NCBI GenBank assembly: GCA_946407725.1
Contig: CAMJPM010000008.1
Location: forward strand, 1 to 55,178
DNA from: an uncultured Lachnospiraceae bacterium
GTDB taxonomy: Bacteria; Bacillota; Clostridia; Lachnospirales; Lachnospiraceae
Direction of reading: 5' to 3'
DNA length: 55,178 nucleotides
The stretch's first letter is position 1. Every line of letters begins with the position of its first letter. Shown here piece after piece: positions 8,301 through 18,023 of the stretch. A program made the position numbers and the translations under genes. Under the pieces are notes generated by a model. It was not told where the DNA came from. It was given only the letters and a program-made list of their open reading frames with translations, and did no database searches.

Positions 8301-10739
8301 ATGGAAGCCAAGGGAGAAAATAATAATTCGGCCATGATAAAGGTGGCCACCTTTATTGTGGACAGACGCAACCTGATTTTCCTGCTTTTTGCCATAGGTA
8401 TCATTTTTTCTGTCGTGGCATCAGGCTGGGTAAAAGTCGAAAACGATCTGTCAGCCTATCTTTCAGATGATACTGAGACAAGACAGGGCCTTGATCTTAT
8501 GGATGAGGAATTTGTGACGTACGGTTCCGCAAAGATCATGGTCACTAATATCGACTTTGACGATGCAAAGGAATTGTCTGAAACTCTGGAGGAGCGAGAT
8601 GATGTCTCCATGCTGGACTTCGACAATACCAATGACCATTATAATAATTTCTCCGCTCTGTACAGCATTACATTCAAGTATCCCGAGGATGATGAAAGGG
8701 CACTCACAGCCCTGGATGAAATAAAGGAAGAGCTGTCCGGATATGATCTCTATGTATCCACCACCATGGGAGACCAATCTGCCGAGATCATAGGACAGGA
8801 AATGAATACTGTTTCCCTTATTGTGGCATCCCTTGTGTTAATCGTCCTCCTTTTCACCTCCCAGACCTGGGCGGAGGTACCGGTACTCCTTCTGACCTTT
8901 GGATCTTCGGCTCTTCTGGCCGCCGGCACGAATTTCTTCCTGGGGACCATCTCCTTTGTTTCAAATTCAGTTACCATAGTACTGCAGTTAGCACTGTCCA
9001 TAGACTATGCGGTCATATTCTGTAACCGGTATAAGGAAGAACATGAAAAACTGCCCACAAGGGAAGCGGACATTGTGGCCTTAAGCAAAGCTATTCCGGA
9101 GATATTCTCATCATCCTTAACCACCATGGGCGGTCTTATTGCCATGATGTTCATGCAGTACGGCATAGGTCCTGATATGGCAGTATGTCTTATCAAAGCG
9201 GTACTTCTTTCCCTTCTCGCGGTATTTACCCTTATGCCCGGGCTTATCATGCTTTTCGGAAAGGCAATGGATAAGACCAGGCACAAGAATTTTGTGCCGG
9301 ACATACCTTTTGTGGGAAAATTCAATTATTTAACCCGTTTCATAATCCCGCCCCTTTTCCTGGTGCTCATTGTGGCGGCATACATAACATCCAGCAAATG
9401 CCCCTATGTATATGGGTATTCAACCCTGGAAACCCCTGTTAAAAATGATATCCAGATAGCAGATGAAATGATAGAGGAGACCTTCGGGAAGGATAACATT
9501 GCTGCTCTTATAATCCCAAGGGACAGCTATGAAACCGAAACAAAGCTTCTCCGTGATCTTGAGCAGTGCCCCGAGGTTGAAAGCGTTACAGCCCTTACGA
9601 GCACTGAAGCCAAGGACGGCTATATGCTAACCGATAAGCTTACCTCAAGGCAGTTTTCGGAGCTTATGGATATGGACTACGAGGTGGCAAAGCTCCTTTA
9701 CGCAGCCTATGCCGTAGATGACGAAGAATACGGACATATCTTAAATCCAAATGACTATTCCATTCCCTTTATAGACCTCATGATGTTCCTCTTTGACGAG
9801 GTTGACAAGGGCTATGTGTCTCTGGATGACGATGTGATGGAAGACATTACGGATGCCCACGAAAAGATGCTGATTGCCAGAACCCAGCTGGAGGGAGAGA
9901 ATTATTCCAGAATGCTGGTGAGCTTAAATCTTCCGGAGGAGAGCGAAGAGACCTTTGCATTCCTCGGAAAAATGCATGACATTGCCCATAAATACTATGA
10001 AGGAAGGGTGCTGGTGGCAGGAGAATCCACATCCCAGCTGGATCTGAAGACCACCTTTGCAAGAGACAATATGGTTGTAAATGTGGTCTCCATCCTTGCG
10101 GTTCTCGCGGTACTCCTGTTTACCTTTATGTCCGTGGGAATGCCCATTCTTCTGATACTTGTTATCCAGGGTGCTATATGGATCAATTACTCGTTCCCGG
10201 TGATACAGAACCAGAACGTATTCTTCATGGGATACCTTATCGTAAGCTCCATACAGATGGGTGCCAATATCGACTATGCCATAGTCATTTCCGGCAGATT
10301 TATGGATTTAAAGGATAAGATGCCTAAAAAAGACGCCATAATAGAGACCATGAATTTCGCCTTTCCCACCATAATAACCTCAGGATCTATCCTGGCTATT
10401 GCGGGTATACTCATAGGAAATATGAGTTCCGACGCCTCGATTTGCGGTATCGGCCAGGCCCTGGGACGGGGAACTATTGTCTCCATAATCCTTGTCATGC
10501 TTGTTCTGCCCCAGGTTCTTCTGCTTGGTGAAAAGATCATAGACAAAACATCCTTCAAGGTTTCGGTGCCCCTTGCACTTGAGCAGAAAACAGGTCTTAT
10601 ACGTATCGACGGAAAGGTACAGGGAAATATTAACGGACACTTCATTGGGGAGATGAAGGGAGTGCTTAAGGGAGACGCATATGTGACCATGATCTCAGGA
10701 AAGATGAAAGATGAGGTGGATGCTGATGAAAATAATTGA
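8301..10739 (+). CDS. MMPL/RND-superfamily transporter
   Basis: This 812-residue membrane protein has two homologous halves, each with one N-terminal helix, a large extracytoplasmic loop (about residues 45-150 and 375-590) and a five-helix bundle, as in MMPL and HAE1-like RND proteins that export lipids or hydrophobic compounds. Examples of the intramembrane segments are VTIVLQLALSIDYAVIFCNRY and IQMGANIDYAIVISGRFMDL, which carry the conserved SIDYA / NIDYA Asp-Tyr relay. A short soluble tail of about 50 residues (VQGNINGHFIGEMKGVLKGD) follows the last helix and is unusual. The start ATG has AAGGAGAG about 7 bases upstream. The next gene starts inside its 3' end, so the two are translationally coupled. 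Confidence 0.92.
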   Translation: MEAKGENNNSAMIKVATFIVDRRNLIFLLFAIGIIFSVVASGWVKVENDLSAYLSDDTETRQGLDLMDEEFVTYGSAKIMVTNIDFDDAKELSETLEERDDVSMLDFDNTNDHYNNFSALYSITFKYPEDDERALTALDEIKEELSGYDLYVSTTMGDQSAEIIGQEMNTVSLIVASLVLIVLLFTSQTWAEVPVLLLTFGSSALLAAGTNFFLGTISFVSNSVTIVLQLALSIDYAVIFCNRYKEEHEKLPTREADIVALSKAIPEIFSSSLTTMGGLIAMMFMQYGIGPDMAVCLIKAVLLSLLAVFTLMPGLIMLFGKAMDKTRHKNFVPDIPFVGKFNYLTRFIIPPLFLVLIVAAYITSSKCPYVYGYSTLETPVKNDIQIADEMIEETFGKDNIAALIIPRDSYETETKLLRDLEQCPEVESVTALTSTEAKDGYMLTDKLTSRQFSELMDMDYEVAKLLYAAYAVDDEEYGHILNPNDYSIPFIDLMMFLFDEVDKGYVSLDDDVMEDITDAHEKMLIARTQLEGENYSRMLVSLNLPEESEETFAFLGKMHDIAHKYYEGRVLVAGESTSQLDLKTTFARDNMVVNVVSILAVLAVLLFTFMSVGMPILLILVIQGAIWINYSFPVIQNQNVFFMGYLIVSSIQMGANIDYAIVISGRFMDLKDKMPKKDAIIETMNFAFPTIITSGSILAIAGILIGNMSSDASICGIGQALGRGTIVSIILVMLVLPQVLLLGEKIIDKTSFKVSVPLALEQKTGLIRIDGKVQGNINGHFIGEMKGVLKGDAYVTMISGKMKDEVDADENN

Positions 10740-13700
10740 TTTATACAGACATCTAAGATCAGGTAAACTCCACTGTATCCTGGTCTCCGTGATGGTCGTC
10801 AATGCTTTCTGTCCCGGCACGGCTTTTGCACAGACAACGGATATGGCAGGTCTTTGTGCGGGAGAAGCAAGGGTGATACAGAGCGAGTACCTTAAGGAGG
10901 AAGCCCCCGAAAAAGAGGAGCCTTTTACCCCGGAGAGCGGAAATAACGTAGTCAGGATAAGCTCTGCCGCCGCATTAAGTGATATGGCAAAGAACGCGGG
11001 GATAGAGGAGTATTCAAAGGACAAAACCTTTGTTCTTACAGATGACATAGACCTTTCCGAACATCCCGGTCTGTCGATTCCTGCGTTTTTCGGAACCTTT
11101 GACGGAAAGGGACATAAGATCAGCGGCTTAACCTATGATAAGGAGGGCTACGCTTCAGGTCTCTTCCGCTACGTTAAACAGGGCGCGGTGATAAGGAACC
11201 TGGTGCTGAATGCCTCCATAACGGTTTCGGATGATTCCCTGATCACCGGCGGTATCTGCGGGATCAACGAGGGTATCATCTCAGACTGCACATTTGAGGG
11301 AGATATAAGGGGAAAGAACATCACAGGCGGAATAGCCGCCATAAATGAGGTTCCGGGCACCATCATGGCCTGCGCCAACAAGGCATACGTCCAGGGATAT
11401 TACTTTACAGGCGGTATCTCAGGCAAGAACTACGGTGTCATAGCCTATTCATATAATCACGGCCCTATAAATAATGACAATGAGTGGCTGGAGGGTTTTG
11501 ATGATGAGAATCCCAAAGCTGACCGTATGGCTGCCATCCTTTCAGGAGGTTACAGCAGGGACAGTGAGGAAACCTACAGCATGAACAAGGGGATTGATAC
11601 GGGAGGAATATCCGGCTACTCCACGGGAGCCATTTTCCAAAGCGGAAACTACGGTGATGTAGGCTATGAACACTCAGGCTATAACGTGGGCGGAATAGCC
11701 GGAAGACAAGCCGGATTTGTTTCATTTTGTGAAAACGGCGGCAACGTATACGGACGTAAGGATGTTGGCGGTATCGTGGGGCAGATGGAGCCCCATCTCA
11801 CCCTTGATGAACTGGAGTCCCTGTCGGATGCCATAGATAAGCTCCATGACCTGGTGGATAAATCCATCGATGACGTCCACGATTCATCAGATATAATGAA
11901 GGATGACATGAAGCTTCTTTCAGATTATGCTAAAAATGCCGTTGATGCAGGGGATCTTCTTACCACCACCGGAAAGAACTACTTAAATAATATCGGAGAC
12001 GCTACGGATTCGCTCCAGGCCAGGGTGGACTATCTGACTGATGCCATGCCGGATATACTGGACGATCTGGATGAAGCAAATGACAGCTTTCATGATACGG
12101 CTAAGAGCATAAAAAAGTTCATGAAGGATGCAAATGTGATCGGACGTCTTTCGGATTCGGATCTTAGAGATCTTGAAAAAGACAAGGAAGAGTTAAAGGA
12201 CAGAAGGCTCAGGAACCTTTCTGACCGCTATGACGCGGTAAAGGATATACTTTCCATAGTTATTCCGGAATCGGTGGAGGCTTCAAAGGATTCAAAGAAA
12301 AATGCGAAAAAGCTCTATAACAGATTGGATGATGTTTCCGATGCCCTCCATGACACCATAGAAGATACCGAAGAGGTCTTTGACCACTTAAATGATATGC
12401 CCAAGCCCGAAATGCCAAAGCTTGGAGAGGAATTTGATTTTGCAAGGGAGGTCCTGAGGATAAATCTGGATGCCATGAGCGATACACTCTCTGACCTGGC
12501 TGACCACAGTGACCATTCCTCTGATATAGTTTCCGACGATCTTTCTGACGTAAATGACCAGGTAAATAAGGTATTCCATCTGTTCTCCGACAAGCTTGAC
12601 CGTATAGGGGATTTTGCCAAGGGTGAAACGGACGAGGTCATAAAGGACGTTTCCGAAGAGGATATCGAGGCCATAGAACAGGGAAGGGTAGACCACTGCG
12701 TGAACAACGGGTGTGTTAAAGGAGATATAGATATAGGAGGTATCGGCGGATCCATGTGTACGGATTCGGAGGATCCCGAGGAAAATGCCGCTGGAAATCT
12801 GGACGGAGGCTTTTCCGATAAATATCTCTTAAGGAATATCATTCTGGAATGTATCAACAAGGGCCAGATAGAGAGCAAAAAAGACGGTGCCGGAGGTGTT
12901 GTGGGCTACATGGCACACGGTATAGTCGTGCGTTCTGAAAGCATAGGACCGGTAAAATCCAAAGAGGGAAGCTACGCCGGAGGAATAGCGGGCCAGTCCT
13001 TCTCGATAATAAAGGACTCAAACGCAATGTCGTATCTGGATGCATCCTCCTATGTGGGCGGCATCGCCGGATTCGGAACCACCATCACGGGATGTTCTGC
13101 ATTCCCTGTGTTTGAAGAAAGCAATAACAGATCAGGATCCATAGCCGGCCAGATAGATGCGGAAAAAGACACCCATATGCAGCATCTGGAGGTGGTATCG
13201 GATAACAGGTATGTAAATGACAGCGTGGGAGCCATTGACTACTTCAGCATGACGGGAGTTGCCGAAAACGTAAGCTATGATGAGCTCATTTCCGTCAACT
13301 CCGTTTCTGATGAATTTAAGAAGCTTCCCGTTGTCTTCATTACCATAGATGAAGATGACAAAACGGAGATCATCGGTACAGCGAGACTGCCCTACGGATC
13401 GGATCTTTCATCTCTTGAGTTCCCCGAGGCACCGGATATAGAGGAAGAGGAATATGTGGACTGGCCAATTTTTGAGAAGGGTGAAAAGCTTACGGCGCCT
13501 CTTCCGGTGAAAGGTCAGATAACGGAAGTCCAGAAGACCCTTACAAGCGAAGAAAAGTATCCCGGTACTAACTCCCCTGCAGCATTTGTATCCGGTAATT
13601 TCACCAGGAATGACAGCCTGCAGGCAGAGATCACGGAAGCTTCTGAGAACACGGTGGAGTACAGGATAACGATAAACAGTGACAGAGCTGAAAATGCCCA

Positions 13701-13896
13701 GTCACTCCGTCTCTATATTCCCTTTGAAGAGTATGAGCTCTTCGGAGTAGATGAAGGCGGAAATGAACATCTGCTTGAAAGCGGGAAACGGGGCTCTTAT
13801 GCTGAATACAGGGGAGCCCTGGATTATGGGATTTTCCGTATTAAAGAAAAAGAGAAAAATTTTGCGGGACGCATAAAATCATTTTTCGGAAACTGA
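10726..13896 (+). CDS. Surface protein with GLUG repeats and a long coiled coil
   Basis: The frame is open from 10711, but the ATG at 10726 is favoured because GAGGTGG sits six bases before it and a signal peptide follows (LHCILVSVMVVNAFCPGTAFA). The protein is about 1056 residues. Residues about 70-350 and 650-840 hold GLUG-type beta-helix repeats (GGISGKNYGVIAYSYN, VGGIAGRQAGFVSFCENGG, AGGIAGQSFSIIKDS). Between them lie about 300 residues of predicted coiled coil rich in Asp, Leu and Lys (LSDAIDKLHDLVDKSIDD). The C-terminal part is a beta-rich domain without a visible sortase signal; it ends in a basic stretch. It overlaps the MMPL gene by 14 bases, implying joint function at the cell surface, comparable to other MMPL exporters with periplasmic/coiled-coil partners. 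Exact role unknown. Confidence 0.8.
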   Translation: MKIIDLYRHLRSGKLHCILVSVMVVNAFCPGTAFAQTTDMAGLCAGEARVIQSEYLKEEAPEKEEPFTPESGNNVVRISSAAALSDMAKNAGIEEYSKDKTFVLTDDIDLSEHPGLSIPAFFGTFDGKGHKISGLTYDKEGYASGLFRYVKQGAVIRNLVLNASITVSDDSLITGGICGINEGIISDCTFEGDIRGKNITGGIAAINEVPGTIMACANKAYVQGYYFTGGISGKNYGVIAYSYNHGPINNDNEWLEGFDDENPKADRMAAILSGGYSRDSEETYSMNKGIDTGGISGYSTGAIFQSGNYGDVGYEHSGYNVGGIAGRQAGFVSFCENGGNVYGRKDVGGIVGQMEPHLTLDELESLSDAIDKLHDLVDKSIDDVHDSSDIMKDDMKLLSDYAKNAVDAGDLLTTTGKNYLNNIGDATDSLQARVDYLTDAMPDILDDLDEANDSFHDTAKSIKKFMKDANVIGRLSDSDLRDLEKDKEELKDRRLRNLSDRYDAVKDILSIVIPESVEASKDSKKNAKKLYNRLDDVSDALHDTIEDTEEVFDHLNDMPKPEMPKLGEEFDFAREVLRINLDAMSDTLSDLADHSDHSSDIVSDDLSDVNDQVNKVFHLFSDKLDRIGDFAKGETDEVIKDVSEEDIEAIEQGRVDHCVNNGCVKGDIDIGGIGGSMCTDSEDPEENAAGNLDGGFSDKYLLRNIILECINKGQIESKKDGAGGVVGYMAHGIVVRSESIGPVKSKEGSYAGGIAGQSFSIIKDSNAMSYLDASSYVGGIAGFGTTITGCSAFPVFEESNNRSGSIAGQIDAEKDTHMQHLEVVSDNRYVNDSVGAIDYFSMTGVAENVSYDELISVNSVSDEFKKLPVVFITIDEDDKTEIIGTARLPYGSDLSSLEFPEAPDIEEEEYVDWPIFEKGEKLTAPLPVKGQITEVQKTLTSEEKYPGTNSPAAFVSGNFTRNDSLQAEITEASENTVEYRITINSDRAENAQSLRLYIPFEEYELFGVDEGGNEHLLESGKRGSYAEYRGALDYGIFRIKEKEKNFAGRIKSFFGN

Positions 13897-13944
13897 CCGT
13901 TTGAGATCAGGAACATCCCCTCCATTTCCTGAATTCATATATTC

Positions 13945-13985
13945 AAAGATCCCGGCAGAAATCTTATATTCCGCCGGGATCTTTT
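13945..13985. terminator. Bidirectional intrinsic terminator
   Basis: AAAGATCCCGGC (13945-13956) and GCCGGGATCTTTT (13973-13985) form a 12-bp stem with a 16-base loop. It sits between the convergent GLUG gene and GH3 gene and has T-runs on both strands (CTTTT on plus, the complement of AAAG on minus), so it can end both transcripts. Confidence 0.9.
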
Positions 13986-14014
13986 ATACTTTCCATATTT
14001 CTTAAAGTACTGTA

Positions 14015-15727
14015 TCACTCTTCCATTTCCTGCTTAAGCATGAAGAAGAACTTTCTCTGCCTTTCATTCATTATCACGCGTACAGGCTTCAGTTGGTTTA
14101 ATGAAGCTCCTTTGAATACCATCATATCACGGTAGAGAAGGGATGTTTCAGGCTGGAGGAAATATACCTCGGGCTTGTCCAGCCAGTGGTCCTTATAGCA
14201 GTCCATATAAACCGGATTGGCTTCGCACAGATACTTAAACACTGTATCCTGAAGCTTTTTCATATCGAATTTTTTGATCTCGCGGAGAGGCTCTATAAGG
14301 AAATCATAACGGTTGGGAGTTACATCGGTATTGGGATATACAGAGAAATCTGCCAGCTGTATTCCCAGCTCTTCGCAGGTTTTTTCCACTGCAATCTGAA
14401 GGGCTTTTTCGGTGGTCTTCTCTTCTGCCAGATTTATGGTCCTGTTTACCCTGTACATGAACTGAACCTTAGGAGTATTGTTAAACATTCCGGTAACAAT
14501 GATGGCATCGCTCATACGATAACGCCAGAAGCCGCTTAAATTCGTAATGATAAGCTCGTAGATCTTTCCCTCCTCCAGCTTGTCCATAGTAACACACTTG
14601 CTGAAATCATTTCCCGCCTCTACCGGAAGGAATTCCACAAAGGCTGCCGAAGGAGCCAGGATACTGTCAAAATCATTGATCCCGGAAGGCACTGACCATA
14701 ATCCCTCAGAAGCAGTGATCCCGGAATAGATATGCTTAAGGCCTTCCCCTGTGTAATGCTCCTTGATCAGACGGTCGTATACTTCAAAGCCGTCGCCTCC
14801 GGCTCCAGTCATATACTGGAAATGCGGCCATACCTTTCTAACCCAGGGGGTATCGATACCGTCCTTAAATGCCTCCCGTAACTCGGCTGCACGCTCCGGC
14901 ATGGGCTGTATCTTCTCTAAAAGACTTGCCCTTACATTGTCGGGCATATCGATGTCATCCGAGATAGTACCTGTTTCTATATCATGTATCAAAAGCTCAT
15001 GGTTGTCTTCTATATAACGAAGGAAAAGCACGATAACACTGTAGAAGCCGGTGATCATGCCACGAACATCGCTATCCATAAGTGCGAAACGGGTATGGAT
15101 ATATTTTGAATCCACTCCCTCTTCGGGATTTAAGCCCTCCAGAGGAGAGGTATACATGGTGCGGATCATGGCATCCATTTCTTTTTTTCCGCCCTTTAAG
15201 TGTTCCGCCATCTTGGAGGAAGCCTCTCCCACGGTAAGCCCGCTGGGAAGTGTCCTGTAGTTCCCGCTGGAGGTGCAGAAGCCCCTGCCGTTCATCCAGT
15301 CTGCATCCACTCCGTCACGGATGATGCCGTACATCAGAAGATAATTATACTTTTCATATACCTTCGACTGCTCCTGCGTCATGGGCACTACCTTGGGCAC
15401 GCCTACTGTTCCGGAAGTCTCATTAAAGTGATCGTAGCCATAGGCAGTGAGGATGTTGCGCTCACCCTCCATCATACGCTCCAGATACGGTGCTATGTCA
15501 TCATAGGTCACTACCGGAACCTTTTTCTGGTAATCCTCTATGGTCTTAATATTGGCGAAATCATATTTCTTTCCGTATTCCGTATCCTTGTTGTCGTCAA
15601 GGAGCTTCATTAAGAGCTGTGTCGTAAGCTCCATCGGATGCTTTGTCTCCTCATGAAAAGCTTCCAGCATTTCATGTCCCCTGAGAGAGCTTTGATCATT
15701 TGCAAAATAGGTGTTTTTGTTTTCCAT
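14015..15727 (-). CDS. GH3-family acyl-adenylating enzyme
   Basis: A 570-residue member of the GH3 (auxin-responsive promoter) family, a branch of the ANL adenylate-forming enzymes. Plant GH3 proteins join amino acids to acyl acids through an acyl-AMP. The ATP-binding motif is FNETSGTVGVPKVVPMT, followed by YSGITASEGLWSVP and GFWRYRMSDAIIVTGMFNNTP, which are standard GH3 motifs. Length and order are normal. GGAGGGAA lies just upstream of the ATG. It is the last gene of the lipid/partner-switch operon, 62 bases after the RsbW-type gene and directly before a strong terminator. The bacterial substrate is unknown; a lipid or amino-acid acyl conjugate is an inference from the neighbours. Confidence 0.88.
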   Translation of the reverse strand: MENKNTYFANDQSSLRGHEMLEAFHEETKHPMELTTQLLMKLLDDNKDTEYGKKYDFANIKTIEDYQKKVPVVTYDDIAPYLERMMEGERNILTAYGYDHFNETSGTVGVPKVVPMTQEQSKVYEKYNYLLMYGIIRDGVDADWMNGRGFCTSSGNYRTLPSGLTVGEASSKMAEHLKGGKKEMDAMIRTMYTSPLEGLNPEEGVDSKYIHTRFALMDSDVRGMITGFYSVIVLFLRYIEDNHELLIHDIETGTISDDIDMPDNVRASLLEKIQPMPERAAELREAFKDGIDTPWVRKVWPHFQYMTGAGGDGFEVYDRLIKEHYTGEGLKHIYSGITASEGLWSVPSGINDFDSILAPSAAFVEFLPVEAGNDFSKCVTMDKLEEGKIYELIITNLSGFWRYRMSDAIIVTGMFNNTPKVQFMYRVNRTINLAEEKTTEKALQIAVEKTCEELGIQLADFSVYPNTDVTPNRYDFLIEPLREIKKFDMKKLQDTVFKYLCEANPVYMDCYKDHWLDKPEVYFLQPETSLLYRDMMVFKGASLNQLKPVRVIMNERQRKFFFMLKQEMEE

Positions 15728-15789
15728 TCTTTCGTTCCCTCCATAAATACATTTTTTCCATAGCTCCTTTCCTCAGCACAACGGTTCCT

Positions 15790-16209
15790 TCATTGTTCTG
15801 AAATCTGTTTCTTTAGCGTCAGCCGGTTGCAGCCGCCGCTGTATTCGTATTCCAGTTCATCCACCATGGACTTCACCATAAAGATGCCAAGACCGCCGAT
15901 CTCCCGATCTTCTCCTGAAAGCAACGTATCGGGATCAGGCTTTTCCAAAGGATCAAAGGGCTTTCCGCCGTCGATCAGACGGAAGGTTGCCATGCCGTTT
16001 TCCACATTGCCCCGTATTTCCACCCATCCGTCTCCCGAAGGATAAGCGTACAGTGTTACATTCACATACAGCTCTTCCACGGCCATTCGCAGCTTCGTAC
16101 GCACTTTGGCTGCACAGCCGTGGTTATCCAAAAGCAGGCTGACAAAAGCAAGAATGAGATCCATTCCTTCCAGTTTTGCCGGAATTCTAAGAGAATATTC
16201 TTCAGTCAT
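15790..16209 (-). CDS. RsbW-type anti-sigma/serine kinase (HATPase_c)
   Basis: A 139-residue GHKL ATPase-fold protein of the RsbW/SpoIIAB group, which binds a regulatory partner and phosphorylates a STAS protein. The N box AVEELYVNV has the Mg-binding Asn at about residue 50, the G1 box is LIDGGKPFDPL (Asp 80), and the G2 box is EIGGLGIFMVKSMVD. All key residues are present, unlike in the fused domains of the neighbouring MATE proteins. It starts 31 bases after the STAS gene. In partner switches it phosphorylates the STAS protein and the PP2C enzyme reverses this. No sigma factor is encoded nearby, so its output partner is unknown. Confidence 0.9.
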   Translation of the reverse strand: MTEEYSLRIPAKLEGMDLILAFVSLLLDNHGCAAKVRTKLRMAVEELYVNVTLYAYPSGDGWVEIRGNVENGMATFRLIDGGKPFDPLEKPDPDTLLSGEDREIGGLGIFMVKSMVDELEYEYSGGCNRLTLKKQISEQ

Positions 16210-16240
16210 AGTTTTAAGCTCCTTCTAAAGTAATTCAATG

Positions 16241-16540
16241 TCAAAAAATGCCGAACACAGCATCCAGTCCCGTGTTCTGCAGCACATCCATAAAGTCCTC
16301 TCCAACATTTGCAAGCTCCATATTTCCCTTTGCCGCCTTCATCTGCTTGTAGGTAGCCAGCAGTACACGTAATCCTGCGGAAGAGACATAGTCGCATTCC
16401 GTGAAATCCAGGGTCAGGTTCTGGACGCCGTCAAGTTCCTTTTCCAGAAGAGCGGACAGCTCCGGCGCAGTCAGCGTGTTCATCTCACCCGACAGATGAA
16501 CAGTAAGTTCAGTTCCATTTTTCTCATGTGTTAGTTTCAT
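16241..16540 (-). CDS. STAS-domain anti-sigma factor antagonist
   Basis: This 99-residue protein is a single STAS domain like SpoIIAA or RsbV. The phosphorylatable site is in CDYVSSAGLRVLL, with Ser 54 (or 53) at the family position. The N-terminal strand LTVHLSGEMNTLTAPEL is typical. It is encoded between the SpoIIE-type phosphatase (13-base gap) and the RsbW-type kinase, the classical order of a partner-switch module. Confidence 0.92.
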   Translation of the reverse strand: MKLTHEKNGTELTVHLSGEMNTLTAPELSALLEKELDGVQNLTLDFTECDYVSSAGLRVLLATYKQMKAAKGNMELANVGEDFMDVLQNTGLDAVFGIF

Positions 16541-16553
16541 GTGTTCACCTCCG

Positions 16554-18005
16554 TCATTTAATACTTAATATTATCATGGTAATGTCGTCGAACTGTGGAA
16601 CTCCCACGGCAAAATCGTTGACATCATTAAGGATCCGCTGCAGTACCTGTTCTCCGGTGCAATCCCTGGTGCTGTCCAGCATTTTGTCAAGCCGGTCATT
16701 GCCATAAAGGCCTCCCGACCGGTCATGGGCTTCCACAACGCCATCGGTATAAAGCAGCACACGGTCTCCCGACTCCAGCTGAATTTCCCCCTGCTTGTAC
16801 TGTGTAAATTCCAGGCCGCCCAGGAACAGTCCGTGATTCTCCTTTATTATCTCGCATGGCTGATCCTTTCGCAGTAAACACGGATAATTATGGCCTGCAT
16901 TGGTGTATTGCAGGGTCATTGTCCTGGTATCCACTATGCCTATCCAGGCGGTGGCGAACATGCCCTCGTCATTGTTTTCGCAGAGCCTTTCATTGACAGA
17001 GGTAAAAATCTCCGACGTGCTGTTCTTCATCAGCGCATAGTCCTTGATCATTGTTTTGCACGTCATCATAAACAGGGCTGCCGGCGTGCCTTTACCGGAT
17101 ACATCGGCAATCAGGAAGCAGAGGCGGTTGTCGTCAATGGGGAAATAATCATAGAAATCTCCTCCCACCTCCTTGGCGGTAGTCATGCTTCCCCGTAGAT
17201 TCAGATCCAGATGATTTGCAAACTCCGGCGCTACAGGCGGCAGGGCGTCAGTCTGGATCTTGGATGCGATCCTGAGTTCCGTCTCCACCGACTTTATCTG
17301 AGCCTGGGCGTCCAGTACACTATGGGTACTCATGTTGGTAACCAGATATACCAGTGCCAGGGATATTGGAATAGATGTGGTCTGGAAATCATCCATGCCT
17401 TCGCCGAGAATGATCAGTTCCATAGCGAAAATTACAGGTGCCATTATGCCGAAAACAATCAGGCTGACAGGAATTTCCCCATCGGCCGGTCTGAATTTTT
17501 TGCCAAGTGTGAGAAAGAAGATTGCAATTAAAACCGGGATGAAGATATATAATAGCACCATCCCCTGGAAAAGGGAATTAAAGAGCTCTTCGGTACGTAC
17601 AACACCGCCTTCATCAACCCAGAACACCAATTTCGTCCAGGGCGTTGTGACACAGGCCAGAGCGAACGCCGCTATCGGCAGCGCATATATGATGATCTCC
17701 AATTTTTTACCCGGCAGTATGCCTATACGTTCAAGCAGGTATCTGTCAAGGAAGGCTTCAAAGATGAGACAGACGATGCAATAGCTGCTCACAAATATGT
17801 AGGCAAAAACCCTCAGTTTCGGATGTCCGTCAACGACCACCCACAGAATCTCAAAAATACACGAGACTATTCCTAAGATCAGCATCATGGAAATGTAGTC
17901 TTTTATCTTCTGTTTATAAAGAAATATGTTGTTGATAAGCAAAACAGACATCAGAATGCCGGAAACAAAAAGAAGCTCCAGAAACAGCCGGTTTGGTGCA
18001 TCCAT
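16554..18005 (-). CDS. Membrane-bound SpoIIE/RsbU-type PP2C phosphatase
   Basis: A 483-residue protein with six or seven predicted membrane helices (residues about 8-230), a short linker helix (LDAQAQIKSVETELRIASKIQ) and a C-terminal SpoIIE-type PP2C serine phosphatase. Metal-binding motifs are complete: KEVGGDFYDYF, IADVSGKGTPAALFM, TNAGHNYPCLL, LLYTDGVVEAHD and PQFDDITMIIL. Its probable role is to dephosphorylate the STAS protein encoded just downstream in response to a membrane signal. The sensor region resembles the membrane region of the protein at 46729-47850 in general layout. The gene lies 18 bases after the second MATE fusion gene. Confidence 0.92.
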   Translation of the reverse strand: MDAPNRLFLELLFVSGILMSVLLINNIFLYKQKIKDYISMMLILGIVSCIFEILWVVVDGHPKLRVFAYIFVSSYCIVCLIFEAFLDRYLLERIGILPGKKLEIIIYALPIAAFALACVTTPWTKLVFWVDEGGVVRTEELFNSLFQGMVLLYIFIPVLIAIFFLTLGKKFRPADGEIPVSLIVFGIMAPVIFAMELIILGEGMDDFQTTSIPISLALVYLVTNMSTHSVLDAQAQIKSVETELRIASKIQTDALPPVAPEFANHLDLNLRGSMTTAKEVGGDFYDYFPIDDNRLCFLIADVSGKGTPAALFMMTCKTMIKDYALMKNSTSEIFTSVNERLCENNDEGMFATAWIGIVDTRTMTLQYTNAGHNYPCLLRKDQPCEIIKENHGLFLGGLEFTQYKQGEIQLESGDRVLLYTDGVVEAHDRSGGLYGNDRLDKMLDSTRDCTGEQVLQRILNDVNDFAVGVPQFDDITMIILSIK

Positions 18006-18023
18006 GACTTATAATCACTCCTT

